From the NCBI GenBank assembly GCA_014860845.1, contig JACZIY010000265.1, forward strand, positions 1 to 7,026: 7,026 bases of DNA, in the 5' to 3' direction. This document shows positions 1 through 5,458 of this stretch, one piece after another. The stretch comes from Anaerolineaceae bacterium. GTDB lineage: Bacteria > Chloroflexota > Anaerolineae > Anaerolineales > Anaerolineaceae. The translations under genes were made by a program, and so were the position numbers. The notes under the pieces were generated by a model. That model searched no databases and was not told where the DNA came from. It worked only from the letters and a program-made list of their open reading frames with translations. How positions within the stretch are numbered: the stretch's first letter is position 1; every line of letters begins with the position of its first letter.

Positions 1-867
1 TCCTGGCACCAGAATGCCATTCTCGATTCTTTGAACAACAACTGACACTCCGGGAATTGGATTACCATCCTGACTGATCAACGAACCGATTAGTATACCC
101 ACATCCGGTTGATCTGCTGTTGGTAACAAGGGTAAAAACAGCTCCGGGTTACGCGCATTTTGTAGTAGCACATCCCCTATACGTACTTCAAAATGTAAAT
201 GATTGGTAAATGCTTTTCCAGTTGCTCCAACAGACCCAATTTTTTGTCCTCGCGAGACGGTTTCTCCTTCATTAACGCTGATTTCAGAGAGATGAGCATA
301 AAAACTGTATACTGGACCTGTATATCCAGCCAATTCATGTTCAAGAATAATGATATTGCCATAAAAATTTGTGAATCGCCCTCTCTTATATGTTCGATCA
401 TTACCACTGAAATAAACCCTACCCTCTGCAACAGCGAGTATTGGAGTTCCCTCAGGGTTTAATATTTCTACGCCATCATGGGGAATTTTTTCACCAAATT
501 GAGTCGATCCAAATCGATAACTCGTCTCTATCAAACGCGAAGCAATCTCAGGAACGGGAAAATCAAATGGAGGAGTATAAAGATTTTCATGGATTGGTTG
601 TATTACAGGAGAGGCTATAAGAGTCTCCACCGGTACGATTTGGGTTGATTTTACTGCCAGGGATGTGGGAATTGATAGCGTTATAGATTGATCAGGTTCA
701 TCAGATAGAACCGAATTCATCGTTTGAGCTGATGTTGGTTTCAGCTCAAACGATGAACTCATTGATGATAATGCAGGTTTACAACCGGTATTACCCATTA
801 ACATAATGAACGAAAAAAAGATTATCAGGGAATGGGAAAACCACCCCGCTCTTTGAGTAATAGCCAT
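1..867 (-). CDS. M23-family (LytM-type) metallopeptidase lipoprotein, C-terminus cut by the window edge
   Basis: Open from ATG at 867 to the left edge (289 codons, no stop), so the 3' end is missing. Seen: a lipoprotein-like signal peptide (positive start, hydrophobic core about residues 13-25, Asn-Thr-Gly then Cys29), then a Ser/Thr/Pro-rich linker to about residue 105. The M23 domain runs about residues 106-245, with candidate zinc ligands H130 and E134 (HDGVE), H192 in YAHLS, and H223/H225 in HLHFE. From about 256 a GxLxxxxGxPIxGVxV pattern suggests a carboxypeptidase-regulatory-like beta-sandwich. The family hydrolyses peptidoglycan cross-bridges or, when degenerate, activates other hydrolases; the full HxxxE/HxH set suggests an active enzyme outside the membrane. 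The start is backed by AAAAGG four bases upstream and by the signal peptide it creates. It overlaps the end of the formiminotransferase gene by 43 bases, implying co-transcription. Family assignment is firm; the substrate is unknown. Confidence 0.88.
   Translation of the reverse strand, partial: MAITQRAGWFSHSLIIFFSFIMLMGNTGCKPALSSMSSSFELKPTSAQTMNSVLSDEPDQSITLSIPTSLAVKSTQIVPVETLIASPVIQPIHENLYTPPFDFPVPEIASRLIETSYRFGSTQFGEKIPHDGVEILNPEGTPILAVAEGRVYFSGNDRTYKRGRFTNFYGNIIILEHELAGYTGPVYSFYAHLSEISVNEGETVSRGQKIGSVGATGKAFTNHLHFEVRIGDVLLQNARNPELFLPLLPTADQPDVGILIGSLISQDGNPIPGVSVVVQRIENGILVPG
716..757. repeat. Perfect 17-bp inverted repeat (hairpin) inside the M23 lipoprotein gene
   Basis: The arms at 716-732 and 741-757 are exact reverse complements (left arm TTCATCGTTTGAGCTGA), with an 8-base loop at 733-740. 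The unit is 42 bases, a multiple of three, and covers residues 37-51 in the linker between lipobox and peptidase domain. There is no T-run on either side, so it is not a standard intrinsic terminator. It could be an in-frame palindromic insertion or an mRNA structure close to the start of the gene. Confidence 0.9.
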
Positions 868-2372
868 GTAACCTTTTCTAAAGAGTTGCTCTGGGTTTCA
901 AGCTCCTGAACAGCCTCTAATAATTTTTGATTAGTTGATTGATCTGTGATTCCCAATGTATTGGTTCTTACATTCAATGCTGCGCTTGTGAGAGCTGATT
1001 TTGCAAAAAACAAACCAGATGCTGCATCGGAAATGGCATTAAGATTTCCAGTTTGAGCTGCTTCATATGCCAGCATCATTACTTCCAATGCCATGGAAGC
1101 AACATGTAAAGGGACTTCAGCTGCATGAATGGTAGCTTTTTGGATCTCTTGTTCTCGTTTTTGGATTTCGTCATCTGTGTTTTTGGGTAAACGAAAAGCC
1201 TCAAGGACTTTATTGAAAGCAGCTGAATCGTTTTCGCCTGCCTGAACTAATTTTTTGCGTAATTCTTCCGACTGATTAATCATTACAAACATTCTTTCCT
1301 GAACATCCTGGTACTTCTTTTTACCCGTCGTCAACCTGGCAACCATCGCCACCAAAGCCGCCCCTTCCGCTGCAGTGTGGGCTGCTGCAGCACCACCACC
1401 TGGAGTAGGGGTTGCAGCTGCCAGTTGATCCAGGAAATCTGGTTTGTCGATCTGTGGCTTCAAGGTTGATTCCTGCATAATCTGGAAAAGACGCTGTTCG
1501 AGAATTTGTTCATTATTAAAATCATCAAGTTGAATATACCATTGTGCTGCATCTGATAATGCATCCTGAGGGATCAAGCCTACCAGTTCAGAGTGATGGA
1601 TAGCAACACCATAGCGTTCAGCTTCTCTTCGAACAAATTCGACAACTCTGGCTACAGGCGTTTTCTTGAAGTTAGTAAGGTTCATTGAAACCTGTGCTTT
1701 ACCTTCCACCAGAATCCCCATTCCCTTGACAAATCTTAACCCACCGGAAGAGTGACGTACGGCACGGGCGATTTTTTGGGCGATACTGACGTCATTCGAG
1801 GTCAGGTAAATATTGAATGCAATCAGAGGTTGTCTTGCGCCGATGACCGTAGCACCTGCTTTTCCTACTTCCATTGGTCCAAAATCCGGTGTTTTTACCG
1901 GTGTTTTGCCAATTTCTGTTCTCATTTTTTCATATTGGCCAGAGCGGATATTTTCAAGATTCTGTTTTTCTGGAACCGAGGCAGCTTCTTCATATAAAAA
2001 GACTGGAATATTTAATTCTTCACCAACTTTTTTTCCTAATCGGCGTGCGATTTCAACGCATTCCTGCATGGTCACATCACTGATGGGAACGAAAGGAACA
2101 ACATCTGTCGCCCCGAGCCGTGGATGTTCTCCGGTATGTTGATCAAGATCAATCAATTTTGATGCAGTTTTTATCGCAAGAAATGCTGCTTCTTCAACTG
2201 ACTTTGGATTTCCAATATACGTAACAACTGTGCGATTGTGATCCAAATCCGAATGATGATCCAATACATGTACCCCTGGAACTGAGATTATTGAATCGAT
2301 GATTTGTTTAACTACTTCAGGTCGACGAGCTTCTGAAAAATTTGGTATGCATTCAACTAACGGACTTGTCAT
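825..2372 (-). CDS. ftcD: Bifunctional glutamate formiminotransferase / formimidoyltetrahydrofolate cyclodeaminase (FTCD)
   Basis: This 515-residue protein is close to the length of animal FTCD (about 540). Residues 1 to about 305 match formiminotransferase: it opens with MTSPLVECIPNFSEARR and contains GEHPRLGATD, where H83 fits the catalytic His of the family. Residues about 312-515 match cyclodeaminase, with the FLDQLAAATPTPGGGAAAA opening and a GNLNAISDA segment near 442-451 carrying D449. Known for the family: the first domain moves the formimino group of N-formimino-L-glutamate to tetrahydrofolate, and the second releases ammonia to give 5,10-methenyl-THF, in cytosolic histidine breakdown. 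An in-frame ATG exists at 2420, but I chose 2372. Conserved sequence begins there, a GAGGG ribosome site precedes it, and the probable -10 (2401-2406) lies downstream of the earlier ATG. No other histidine-utilisation gene is visible. It is probably co-transcribed with the overlapping M23 gene. Confidence 0.95.
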   Translation of the reverse strand: MTSPLVECIPNFSEARRPEVVKQIIDSIISVPGVHVLDHHSDLDHNRTVVTYIGNPKSVEEAAFLAIKTASKLIDLDQHTGEHPRLGATDVVPFVPISDVTMQECVEIARRLGKKVGEELNIPVFLYEEAASVPEKQNLENIRSGQYEKMRTEIGKTPVKTPDFGPMEVGKAGATVIGARQPLIAFNIYLTSNDVSIAQKIARAVRHSSGGLRFVKGMGILVEGKAQVSMNLTNFKKTPVARVVEFVRREAERYGVAIHHSELVGLIPQDALSDAAQWYIQLDDFNNEQILEQRLFQIMQESTLKPQIDKPDFLDQLAAATPTPGGGAAAAHTAAEGAALVAMVARLTTGKKKYQDVQERMFVMINQSEELRKKLVQAGENDSAAFNKVLEAFRLPKNTDDEIQKREQEIQKATIHAAEVPLHVASMALEVMMLAYEAAQTGNLNAISDAASGLFFAKSALTSAALNVRTNTLGITDQSTNQKLLEAVQELETQSNSLEKVTWLLLKERGGFPIP

Positions 2373-2400
2373 TACACCCTCTTCTTTATGAGATAATAGT

Positions 2401-2409
2401 ATTATATCA
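2401..2409 (-). promoter_or_regulatory. Extended -10 promoter element for the FTCD gene
   Basis: Read on the minus strand this is TGATATAAT, a consensus TATAAT (2401-2406) with the TGn extension. No good -35 is visible 16-18 bases upstream, which fits an extended -10 promoter. The predicted transcript would start near 2394, about 22 bases before the ATG at 2372, with GAGGG in between. Confidence 0.55.
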
Positions 2410-2460
2410 AGTATCATCAATGATCCTGGGCTGGTGGTTGTTTTTGGCGGGTGATACTTG
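2408..2460. repeat. 9-bp perfect inverted repeat in the FTCD/SRAP divergent region
   Basis: CAAGTATCA at 2408-2416 and TGATACTTG at 2452-2460 are exact reverse complements separated by 35 bases. The left arm abuts or overlaps the FTCD extended -10. A smaller palindrome, ATCAT-CA-ATGAT, overlaps at 2413-2424. The arms could be paired operator half-sites, but the spacing is long for a simple operator and chance is not excluded. Confidence 0.4.
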
Positions 2461-2494
2461 TCAAAAATATCTAAGCTGCAAATGATTTAAACGA

Positions 2495-2500
2495 TACAAT
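2495..2500 (+). promoter_or_regulatory. Candidate -10 box for the SRAP gene
   Basis: TACAAT is a five-of-six match to the -10 consensus, 33 bases before the ATG at 2534. There is no convincing -35 at 16-18 bases; the TTGTCA at 2458-2463 is 31 bases away, too far to pair with it. The 5' leader would contain the AGGA ribosome site at 2524-2527. This is a weak call. Confidence 0.3.
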
Positions 2501-2533
2501 ATCAATAAGTAAATTACAAAATTAGGATTAAAA

Positions 2534-3223
2534 ATGTGTGGACGATTTACGCTCTCATATAAATCTAAAGAACTTCAATTGGAATTGGGATTACCAGAAA
2601 CACAATTGGATTGGCAACCTCGATATAATATTGCCCCATCTCAACCGATAGCTTCTATTCTTAATGCTGAGACCAAAAAAATTGAATTTCTGCGTTGGGG
2701 TCTGGTTCCAGGATGGGCGAAAGACATTGAAATTGGGAACCGCTTAATCAACGCCAGATCTGAAACAATTACGGAAAAACCTTCATTTAGAAATGCATTT
2801 GCACGCCGCAGATGTTTGATCCTGGCTGATGGTTTTTATGAGTGGAAAAAGGCCAAAATGAAAGGCACACCTTCACAGCCATACTATTTCTTTTTGGAGG
2901 ATAAAAAACCATTTGCTTTAGCAGGTATTTGGGAGATCTGGCAGGCTCCAGACGGTAGTGAGTTGTGGAGTACTGCAATTATTACCTGTGAAGCAAATGA
3001 TGTTCTTAAACCAGTTCATGATCGAATGCCCGTGATTTTTGATAAAACTCAAATGTTTGAGTGGTTGGAAAATCGCCCTCAAAAAGACTTAGTCGAAATG
3101 ATGCAACCATATCCTGAAGAAAAAATGAAATCTTATATGGTGGGTAAAGCTGTCAATTCTCCTTTTAATGATACACCTGAGTGTATAGAGGAGAAAAAAC
3201 AGAGTGATTCGTTATTTTCTTAA
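2534..3223 (+). CDS. SRAP-domain abasic-site processing protein (YedK/HMCES family)
   Basis: This 229-residue protein is full length for bacterial SRAP proteins. The initiator Met is followed by Cys2 in MCGRF, so that after Met removal the cysteine is N-terminal. Other family motifs in order are PRYNIAPSQ (29-37), RWGLVPGWA (54-62), LINARSET (71-78; N73), LADGFYEWKK (97-106; E103) and VHDRMPVIF (161-169; H162). These match the known active-site set Cys2, Asn, Glu and His. In this family Cys2 forms a thiazolidine crosslink with abasic sites in single-stranded DNA, shielding them at stalled replication forks. The start is fixed by the obligatory MCGRF and by AGGA six bases upstream. It stands alone between a divergent gene and a tRNA gene with its own promoter. 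The C-terminal tail after about 215 is charged and variable. I see no damage-response operator upstream. Confidence 0.95.
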   Translation: MCGRFTLSYKSKELQLELGLPETQLDWQPRYNIAPSQPIASILNAETKKIEFLRWGLVPGWAKDIEIGNRLINARSETITEKPSFRNAFARRRCLILADGFYEWKKAKMKGTPSQPYYFFLEDKKPFALAGIWEIWQAPDGSELWSTAIITCEANDVLKPVHDRMPVIFDKTQMFEWLENRPQKDLVEMMQPYPEEKMKSYMVGKAVNSPFNDTPECIEEKKQSDSLFS

Positions 3224-3225
3224 TA

Positions 3226-3271
3226 GGGATAAATTGACACAACAATTATTGAATGAATTGTTGATTATCCC
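3226..3271 (+). terminator. Long two-part hairpin just after the SRAP stop codon, candidate terminator
   Basis: The outer stem is GGGATAA (3226-3232) with TTATCCC (3265-3271). The inner stem is CAACAATT (3240-3247) with AATTGTTG (3256-3263), around an 8-base loop. The stems are joined by an asymmetric internal loop of 7 and 1 bases. It begins three bases after the SRAP stop and ends where the tRNA promoter -35 begins. No T-run follows, so intrinsic termination is uncertain; it may instead protect the mRNA 3' end. Confidence 0.5.
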
Positions 3272-3314
3272 TTGACCAACATAGTCCCATCTGATAAAAT
3301 CTCGTTCATTCAAT
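3248..3314. repeat. 10-bp inverted repeat flanking the tRNA promoter
   Basis: ATTGAATGAA at 3248-3257 (mostly the loop of the upstream hairpin) is the exact reverse complement of TTCATTCAAT at 3305-3314, which ends at the base before the mature tRNA. In a read-through transcript the two could pair and compete with the upstream hairpin. A chance match in AT-rich sequence is possible. Confidence 0.4.
3272..3300 (+). promoter_or_regulatory. Promoter of the tRNA-Glu gene
   Basis: TTGACC (3272-3277) and TAAAAT (3295-3300) are each five-of-six matches to the -35 and -10 consensus, with an ideal 17-base spacer and a TGn extension (3292-3294) before the -10. The expected start is near 3307, eight bases before the mature tRNA 5' end. 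This is one of the best promoters in the window. Confidence 0.75.
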
Positions 3315-3387
3315 GCCCCCATCGTCTAGGGGACCAGGACGCAGCCCTTTCAAGGCTAAAACGGGAGTTCGAATCTCCCTGGGGGCA
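3315..3387 (+). tRNA. tRNA-Glu (anticodon UUC)
   Basis: A 73-base cloverleaf can be folded by hand. The acceptor stem is GCCCCCA (3315-3321) with TGGGGGC (3380-3386), and the discriminator base is A at 3387. The D stem is GTC (3324-3326) with GAC (3338-3340). The anticodon loop CTTTCAA (3347-3353) carries TTC at 3349-3351, decoding GAA/GAG. The T arm is GGGAG-TTCGAAT-CTCCC (3363-3379). The full CCA is not encoded; CCT follows the discriminator. The first anticodon-stem pair is a C-A mismatch (3342 with 3358), while the other four pairs are standard. A dedicated promoter lies upstream and a hairpin terminator downstream. Confidence 0.96.
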
Positions 3388-3393
3388 CCTAAT

Positions 3394-3418
3394 AAACCAC
3401 CTGTTTTGGTGGTTTTTT
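3394..3418 (+). terminator. Intrinsic terminator after tRNA-Glu, probably shared with the opposing rsmI-like gene
   Basis: AAACCACC (3394-3401) and GGTGGTTT (3408-3415) form a perfect 8-bp stem with a 6-base loop. The T-run covers 3413-3418, ideal for ending the tRNA transcript. On the minus strand the same hairpin begins two bases after the rsmI-like stop codon (3417-3419) and is followed by a short T-rich run, so it can serve both converging transcripts. Confidence 0.85.
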
Positions 3419-4094
3419 ATTTTGCATGCACCACCAGAATAAATTCAGCTTTTTTCTGATTCAATTGTTTAGTGATTTCAGAAACAGTACCACGCAGGAA
3501 TTTTTCATTGTCCATTGTGATGTTAATACCCAGGGTAATTCTTCGATTTTTCCCGAAAGTCTGACTAACTTCTTCTAATAATTTCTGTAAACGATAAGGA
3601 GTGTCCATCAAAACAATAGGGATATCCATCGATCTTAAGGAATTAAGAACGCTCTTGCGATGATCTTTTTCTCTTGGTAAGAATCCAGCGAAATAGAAGC
3701 GATCGAGTTTGAAATCCAAAACTGAAAGAGCTGCCATTAAGGAAGAAGCACCTGGAATGGGAATCACTTCAATGCCCATTTGAGTTGCTTGATTGATTAA
3801 TACATGGCCAGGATCTGCAAAAACGGGAGTGCCACAATCGGAAATTAAAGCGATATTTGCTCCTTCAAATAGCTTTTGAATCACCAACCCAACCTGTTCA
3901 GTTTCATTATGTTCGTTGAGATCGATTAATTCTTTCGTTGGAAGCGAGAGCTTTTTTAAAAGAGTGCTTCCCACTCTAATTTCCTCACAAACCAGCAGAT
4001 CCACATCTTTTAAGATTTTTATCGCGCGTAAAGTTATATCATCCCAATTCCCAATGGGTGTGGAGACAATGTATAATTTTCCAATGTTTTTCAT
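3417..4094 (-). CDS. rsmI: RsmI-like tetrapyrrole-methylase-fold methyltransferase, short divergent form
   Basis: Residues 7-16 (LYIVSTPIGN), DITLRA (19-24), LNEHNE (59-64), a SDxGTPxxxDPG glycine-rich motif (85-96), PIPGASS (112-118) and FAGFLPR (135-141) are hallmarks of RsmI. That enzyme uses SAM to 2'-O-methylate C1402 of 16S rRNA in the decoding centre. Several positions depart from the usual pattern. AEDTR is replaced by CEEIR (36-40), the ELTK segment reads NITM (191-194), and the protein stops at 225 residues where typical RsmI has about 270-290, so the C-terminal extension is absent. It may be a divergent RsmI or a paralogue with another target. The start is the first in-frame ATG and leads directly into the conserved N-terminus. 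No clear ribosome site is seen nearby (a purine run lies about 14 bases upstream), so translation may be coupled to the Fur-family gene ending 17 bases upstream. Confidence 0.85.
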   Translation of the reverse strand: MKNIGKLYIVSTPIGNWDDITLRAIKILKDVDLLVCEEIRVGSTLLKKLSLPTKELIDLNEHNETEQVGLVIQKLFEGANIALISDCGTPVFADPGHVLINQATQMGIEVIPIPGASSLMAALSVLDFKLDRFYFAGFLPREKDHRKSVLNSLRSMDIPIVLMDTPYRLQKLLEEVSQTFGKNRRITLGINITMDNEKFLRGTVSEITKQLNQKKAEFILVVHAK

Positions 4095-4111
4095 GAATAG
4101 GTAATTTTCCC

Positions 4112-4555
4112 TTACGATTCCATTTCTAAAGTTTTACAATCATTACAGAGACCAAAGAGTTGTAGCCAGTGCTCTCTTACATTATAGCCAAATTGCTCAC
4201 CAATTTTTTGGAAGAATTGATTGAGATTTTCTCCTTCAAAATATTCAGCTTTAGCACAATTGGTGCAAATCAATAAGTGTTGGTGACCATTACTGGATTG
4301 AAAAAAGGATTGGCAACCATCCGGCATGTGAACACGGTCAATCAATCCTGATTGTTCCAATTTTTCGATCGTTCGGTAGACTGTAACCAATCCAATCTTT
4401 GGGTTGATATTTTTTGCCTGAAAATAAACCTCTGCAGGGTTGAGTAAATGATCACTTTTCGATAAAATTTCTACAATTACTTTCATTGGATTAGTTATAC
4501 GATATCCTTGAACATGTAATTGAGTTAACCAATTATGCTTTTTTTGATCATTCAA
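4112..4555 (-). CDS. Fur-family metal-responsive transcriptional repressor
   Basis: At 147 residues it has normal Fur-family length. The N-terminal winged helix includes YRITNPMKVIVEIL (18-31) and the DNA-reading segment GLVTVYRTIEKLEQSGLI (55-72). The C-terminal dimerisation domain carries two CxxC pairs, C97/C100 and C137/C140, the usual structural zinc site. Possible regulatory ligands are H36, H91, H93 and H129. The histidines before the first CxxC are spaced HQHLLIC rather than the common HxHL(I/V)C. The initiator is TTG at 4555, with AAAGGA eight bases upstream; an in-frame stop lies just before that and the next Met is residue 24, inside the DNA-binding domain. It diverges from a ZIP metal transporter, so zinc (Zur), iron (Fur) or manganese control are all possible. 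It is probably self-regulated through the shared operator and is followed by the rsmI-like gene in one transcript. Confidence 0.92.
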   Translation of the reverse strand: MNDQKKHNWLTQLHVQGYRITNPMKVIVEILSKSDHLLNPAEVYFQAKNINPKIGLVTVYRTIEKLEQSGLIDRVHMPDGCQSFFQSSNGHQHLLICTNCAKAEYFEGENLNQFFQKIGEQFGYNVREHWLQLFGLCNDCKTLEMES

Positions 4556-4570
4556 AGAATTTGTCCTTTA

Positions 4571-4599
4571 TTTGCAAATTTTGATAAATTTTATTATAG
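4571..4599 (+). promoter_or_regulatory. Promoter of the ZIP transporter gene
   Basis: TTGCAA (4571-4576; four of six) and TATAGT (4594-4599; five of six) are spaced by exactly 17 bases. Transcription would start near 4606, leaving a leader of about 41 bases with AAGGTGA at 4636-4642 before the ATG. The spacer and the first bases of the -10 contain the candidate Fur-type operator. Confidence 0.6.
4581..4595. promoter_or_regulatory. Candidate Fur-family operator (7-1-7 inverted repeat)
   Basis: TGATAAA-T-TTTATTA is a 7-1-7 inverted repeat with one mismatch (six of seven pairs). Hand comparison with the Bacillus Fur consensus TGATAAT-n-ATTATCA gives 11 of 14 matches, with PerR 10 and with Zur 7. 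It fills most of the ZIP promoter spacer, touches the first two bases of the ZIP -10, and overlaps the -10 of the Fur-family gene. Occupancy would be expected to block both. AT-rich sequence makes such matches easier by chance. Confidence 0.5.
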
Positions 4600-4620
4600 T
4601 GAACGCATAAAAGTACGTCA
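4592..4620 (-). promoter_or_regulatory. Promoter of the Fur-family gene
   Basis: Read on the minus strand, TTGACG (4615-4620; five of six) and a perfect TATAAT (4592-4597) are separated by an ideal 17 bases. Transcription would start near 4585, inside the candidate operator, about 30 bases before the TTG start codon. The -10 overlaps that of the divergent ZIP promoter by four base pairs. Confidence 0.75.
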
Positions 4621-4646
4621 AACATTCTAAATAATAAGGTGAAGAA

Positions 4647-5456
4647 ATGAGTTATTTTTTATCTCTTAATCCAATTTTACAGGCATTAACTGCCACATTG
4701 TTTACATACGCAATGACAGCCATCGGAGCTGCAGGCGTTTTTCTTGCTAAAAATATTAATCGCAAATTGCTGGACATGATGTTAGGCTTCGCTGGAGGGG
4801 TCATGATTGCAGCCAGTTTCTGGTCATTACTCATGCCATCCATTGAAATGGCCGAAAAAAATGGGCAGATTGGATGGATCCCTGCAGCTGTCGGTTTTTT
4901 GGCTGGCGGTGCCTTTCTGTTTGGAATTGATAAACTTTTACCGCACCTTCATTTGGAAGCTCCTATTGAAGAAGCTGAAGGCGTTAAGACCACCTGGCAA
5001 CGCAGTGTTCTTTTGGTTTTGGCTATTACCCTTCATAATATCCCTGAGGGTCTGGCAGTTGGTGTGGCGTTTGGCGCTGCGGCGGTGGGTTTGGGAGAAT
5101 CTCTCATTCCCGGCGCTATAGCATTAGCGGTTGGTATTGGCCTACAGAATTTGCCAGAGGGTTTGGCTGTCTCTGCGCCATTAAGAAGAGAAGGTATGTC
5201 GAGATCAAGGAGTTTCTTTTATGGTCAGGCTTCTGGTATGGTCGAACCGATTGCAGGTGTTTTAGGAGCTTTGGCAGTCATTGTTATGCAACCAATCCTG
5301 CCGTATGCATTAGCTTTTGCTGCAGGTGCTATGATCTTCGTGGTGGTTGAAGAATTGATTCCTGAATCTCAGGCAAGTGATAATGGTGACCTGGCGACCA
5401 TCGGATTATTGGCAGGGTTTACGGTGATGATGATTCTGGATGTAGCATTAGGTTAG
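4647..5456 (+). CDS. ZIP-family divalent metal transporter (GufA/ZupT-like)
   Basis: This 269-residue protein consists of about eight hydrophobic segments. The two signature ZIP motifs are present: [10 protein letters not shown] (130-139) in the fourth membrane helix and [10 protein letters not shown] (167-176) in the fifth. Family structures place the binuclear metal centre in this region, with H130, N131, E134, Q167, N168 and E171 as likely ligands here. E200, E235 and E236 are further acidic residues in or near membrane segments. The cytoplasmic loop between helices 3 and 4 is short (about 95-118) with only a small PHLHLE histidine cluster. ZIP proteins import zinc or other divalent cations such as iron or manganese; selectivity cannot be read here. 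The ATG has AAGGTGA five bases upstream. It diverges from a Fur-family gene with a candidate operator in its promoter, supporting metal-repressed uptake. The TPR-like gene follows after 15 bases. Confidence 0.93.
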   Translation: MSYFLSLNPILQALTATLFTYAMTAIGAAGVFLAKNINRKLLDMMLGFAGGVMIAASFWSLLMPSIEMAEKNGQIGWIPAAVGFLAGGAFLFGIDKLLPHLHLEAPIEEAEGVKTTWQRSVLLVLAITLHNIPEGLAVGVAFGAAAVGLGESLIPGAIALAVGIGLQNLPEGLAVSAPLRREGMSRSRSFFYGQASGMVEPIAGVLGALAVIVMQPILPYALAFAAGAMIFVVVEELIPESQASDNGDLATIGLLAGFTVMMILDVALG

Positions 5457-5458
5457 GG

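Noticed and set aside
177..462. Open frames of 84 (minus) and 87 (plus) codons at the left end
   Set aside because: Both overlap the M23 catalytic domain in other frames. The minus-strand one is out of frame with the HLHFE-containing gene, which is clearly the real coding frame.
1861..1910. Short direct repeat GGTGTTTT within the FTCD gene
   Set aside because: It encodes a local KTPVKTP repeat in the protein; two 8-base copies in coding sequence carry no special meaning.
1752..2142. Plus-strand open frames of up to 109 codons inside the FTCD gene
   Set aside because: They lie antisense to a strongly conserved enzyme, overlap each other in several frames, have no ribosome sites of note and show no family resemblance.
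2373..2420. Longer FTCD start at 2420 adding 16 residues
   Set aside because: The extra residues precede the conserved N-terminus, lack a good ribosome site and lie partly upstream of the likely -10 box.
759..2423. 12-base match (TATCATCAATGA) between the FTCD promoter region and the M23 gene
   Set aside because: In a 7-kb AT-leaning window a few 12-base matches are expected by chance, and the locations share no context.
3234..3262. Perfect TTGACA at 3234-3239 as a -35 box
   Set aside because: No acceptable -10 lies 16-18 bases downstream, and it sits in the internal loop of the hairpin after the SRAP gene.
4807..5121. A 104-codon plus-strand frame within the ZIP gene
   Set aside because: It is a frame-shifted shadow of a conserved transporter; its hydrophobic character is a by-product of that gene's codons.
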